Positions 13,120 through 13,711 of a DNA stretch of 13,711 bases are shown here, one piece after another. How positions within the stretch are numbered: position 1 is the stretch's first letter; every line of letters starts with the position of its first letter. Below the pieces are notes generated by a model. That model was given only the letters and a program-made list of their open reading frames with translations. It was not told where the DNA came from and did not search any database. Both the position numbers and the translations under genes were made by a program. Source of the DNA: an uncultured Actinomycetes bacterium (GTDB taxonomy: Bacteria; Actinomycetota; Acidimicrobiia; Acidimicrobiales; Microtrichaceae); the NCBI GenBank assembly GCA_903930035.1, contig CAIYXG010000303.1:1-13711 (forward strand). The letters run 5' to 3'.

Positions 13120-13711
13120 GTGGACGAGTCGAGCTTCTACGACGCGGTGTATGCCGAGCAGATGGAGGCCCGGGCGGCTGACGGAGCGACCGAGTTCCGT
13201 GCCGGTCCGTTCGGCCCGGCGGGCACCTCGGTGCTGGAGCTGTCCGACGGGACGGTGCTCGAGGTCGACCATGCGGACCCGGACCGTCTGGTGTCGCTCG
13301 TGGTCGACGGCCCGCTCTCGCAGTCCCGGCGTGCCCGGACCCTGCTGGGCCAGGAGCGGTTCGACTGGACCTGCGCCCAGCTCGACGCCCAGCACGCGGC
13401 CAAGGCGCCGGGGCGCCCGGCCCGGGCCGAGGTGCCGGGGTGGCCCGACGTGCGGCGGCAGTCACAGCCCCGACGCGCCCGGCTGGGCGGCTCCTTGGCC
13501 GGCGCCATCGGCGAGGCGGTGGTTGCGGCCGACCTGTCCGCCGACCCGTCGGCGTCCCCGCTGGTCCGTCTTGCGGCCGGGCTGGAGTTCCTGGCCCGTG
13601 TCCGCGACGGCGACCTGGGCGAGATCCTGGGGACGGCGTCGGACCGGGTTGCCCGGGACATGTACGACGTCGGCCTCGCAGTGGGCCCCGACGACCTGGC
13701 GGGGCTCGGCC
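13120..13711 (+). CDS. hypothetical protein, 3' end beyond the window
   Basis: An open frame of 197 codons that reaches the window edge without a stop. GTG 13120 is the first possible start, since the same frame carries the upstream gene's TGA at 13114-13116; GAGGGGG (13105-13111) sits 8 bases before it. The visible part has an acidic N-terminus (DESSFYDAVYAEQME), a short beta-rich section (TSVLELSDGTVLEVDH), an Arg-rich segment around residues 70-135 and Ala/Gly-rich helices. No signal peptide, membrane helix or known motif is seen. Codon use is like its neighbours. It is almost certainly in an operon with the sigma-like gene. Its function is unknown. Confidence 0.75.
   Translation, partial: MDESSFYDAVYAEQMEARAADGATEFRAGPFGPAGTSVLELSDGTVLEVDHADPDRLVSLVVDGPLSQSRRARTLLGQERFDWTCAQLDAQHAAKAPGRPARAEVPGWPDVRRQSQPRRARLGGSLAGAIGEAVVAADLSADPSASPLVRLAAGLEFLARVRDGDLGEILGTASDRVARDMYDVGLAVGPDDLAGLG

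Noticed and set aside
1..13711. CRISPR arrays, insertion sequences and riboswitches
   Set aside because: No regularly spaced repeats, transposase-like proteins or terminal inverted repeats were seen, and no leader is long enough or structured enough to support a riboswitch.

Overview
This is a very GC-rich window with GTG starts at about half of its genes, TANNNT-type -10 boxes and many overlapping or near-abutting genes. Together these indicate a high-GC Gram-positive bacterium (Actinomycetota). The gene set (aroA, cmk, plsC, ispH, a DUF512 PDZ/radical-SAM-like protein, der, FKBP lipoprotein, acyl-CoA carboxylase beta with a small zinc-ribbon membrane protein) suggests something like the Acidimicrobiia, but that placement is inference from gene content and protein flavour, not a database result.

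Layout. Positions 1-1832 (+) hold the end of aroA, then cmk and plsC, the last two overlapping by 4 bases. Positions 1834-4532 (-) hold a probable three-gene unit read right to left: a secreted alpha/beta hydrolase lipoprotein, ispH, and a small four-helix CopD/HemJ-like membrane protein whose stop lies one base from the plsC stop. Positions 4675-7418 (+) hold the DUF512 protein and der, overlapping by 67 bases. Positions 7463-8411 (+) hold a tandem pair of FKBP-type prolyl isomerases, one with a lipoprotein signal and one without. Positions 8418-10214 (+) hold an acyl-CoA carboxylase carboxyltransferase subunit and a small zinc-ribbon-like membrane protein. A tRNA-Pro(GGG) at 10260-10334 is followed by a strong hairpin.

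The right third (10442-13711) is less familiar: two overlapping small paralogous genes resembling DUF4177; a two-helix membrane protein with three DLR motifs and a CxCxxC cluster; a von Willebrand A (MIDAS) protein on the minus strand; and, divergently, a possible sigma-region-2-like protein followed by an unrecognised ORF that runs off the window.

The left part is housekeeping: shikimate pathway, nucleotide kinase, phospholipid acylation, isoprenoid precursor synthesis and ribosome assembly. The most notable observations are (i) der has Cys in place of the invariant P-loop Gly of its first GTPase domain, plus three other unusual residues, one of which also explains the long overlap with DUF512; (ii) four genes without a Shine-Dalgarno have a TANNNT box 6-8 bases before the start codon, suggesting leaderless transcripts; (iii) the duplicated FKBP pair split between surface and cytoplasm; and (iv) the uncharacterised small-gene and VWA/sigma-like cluster on the right. 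No CRISPR array, insertion sequence, integrase or other obvious mobile element is visible.
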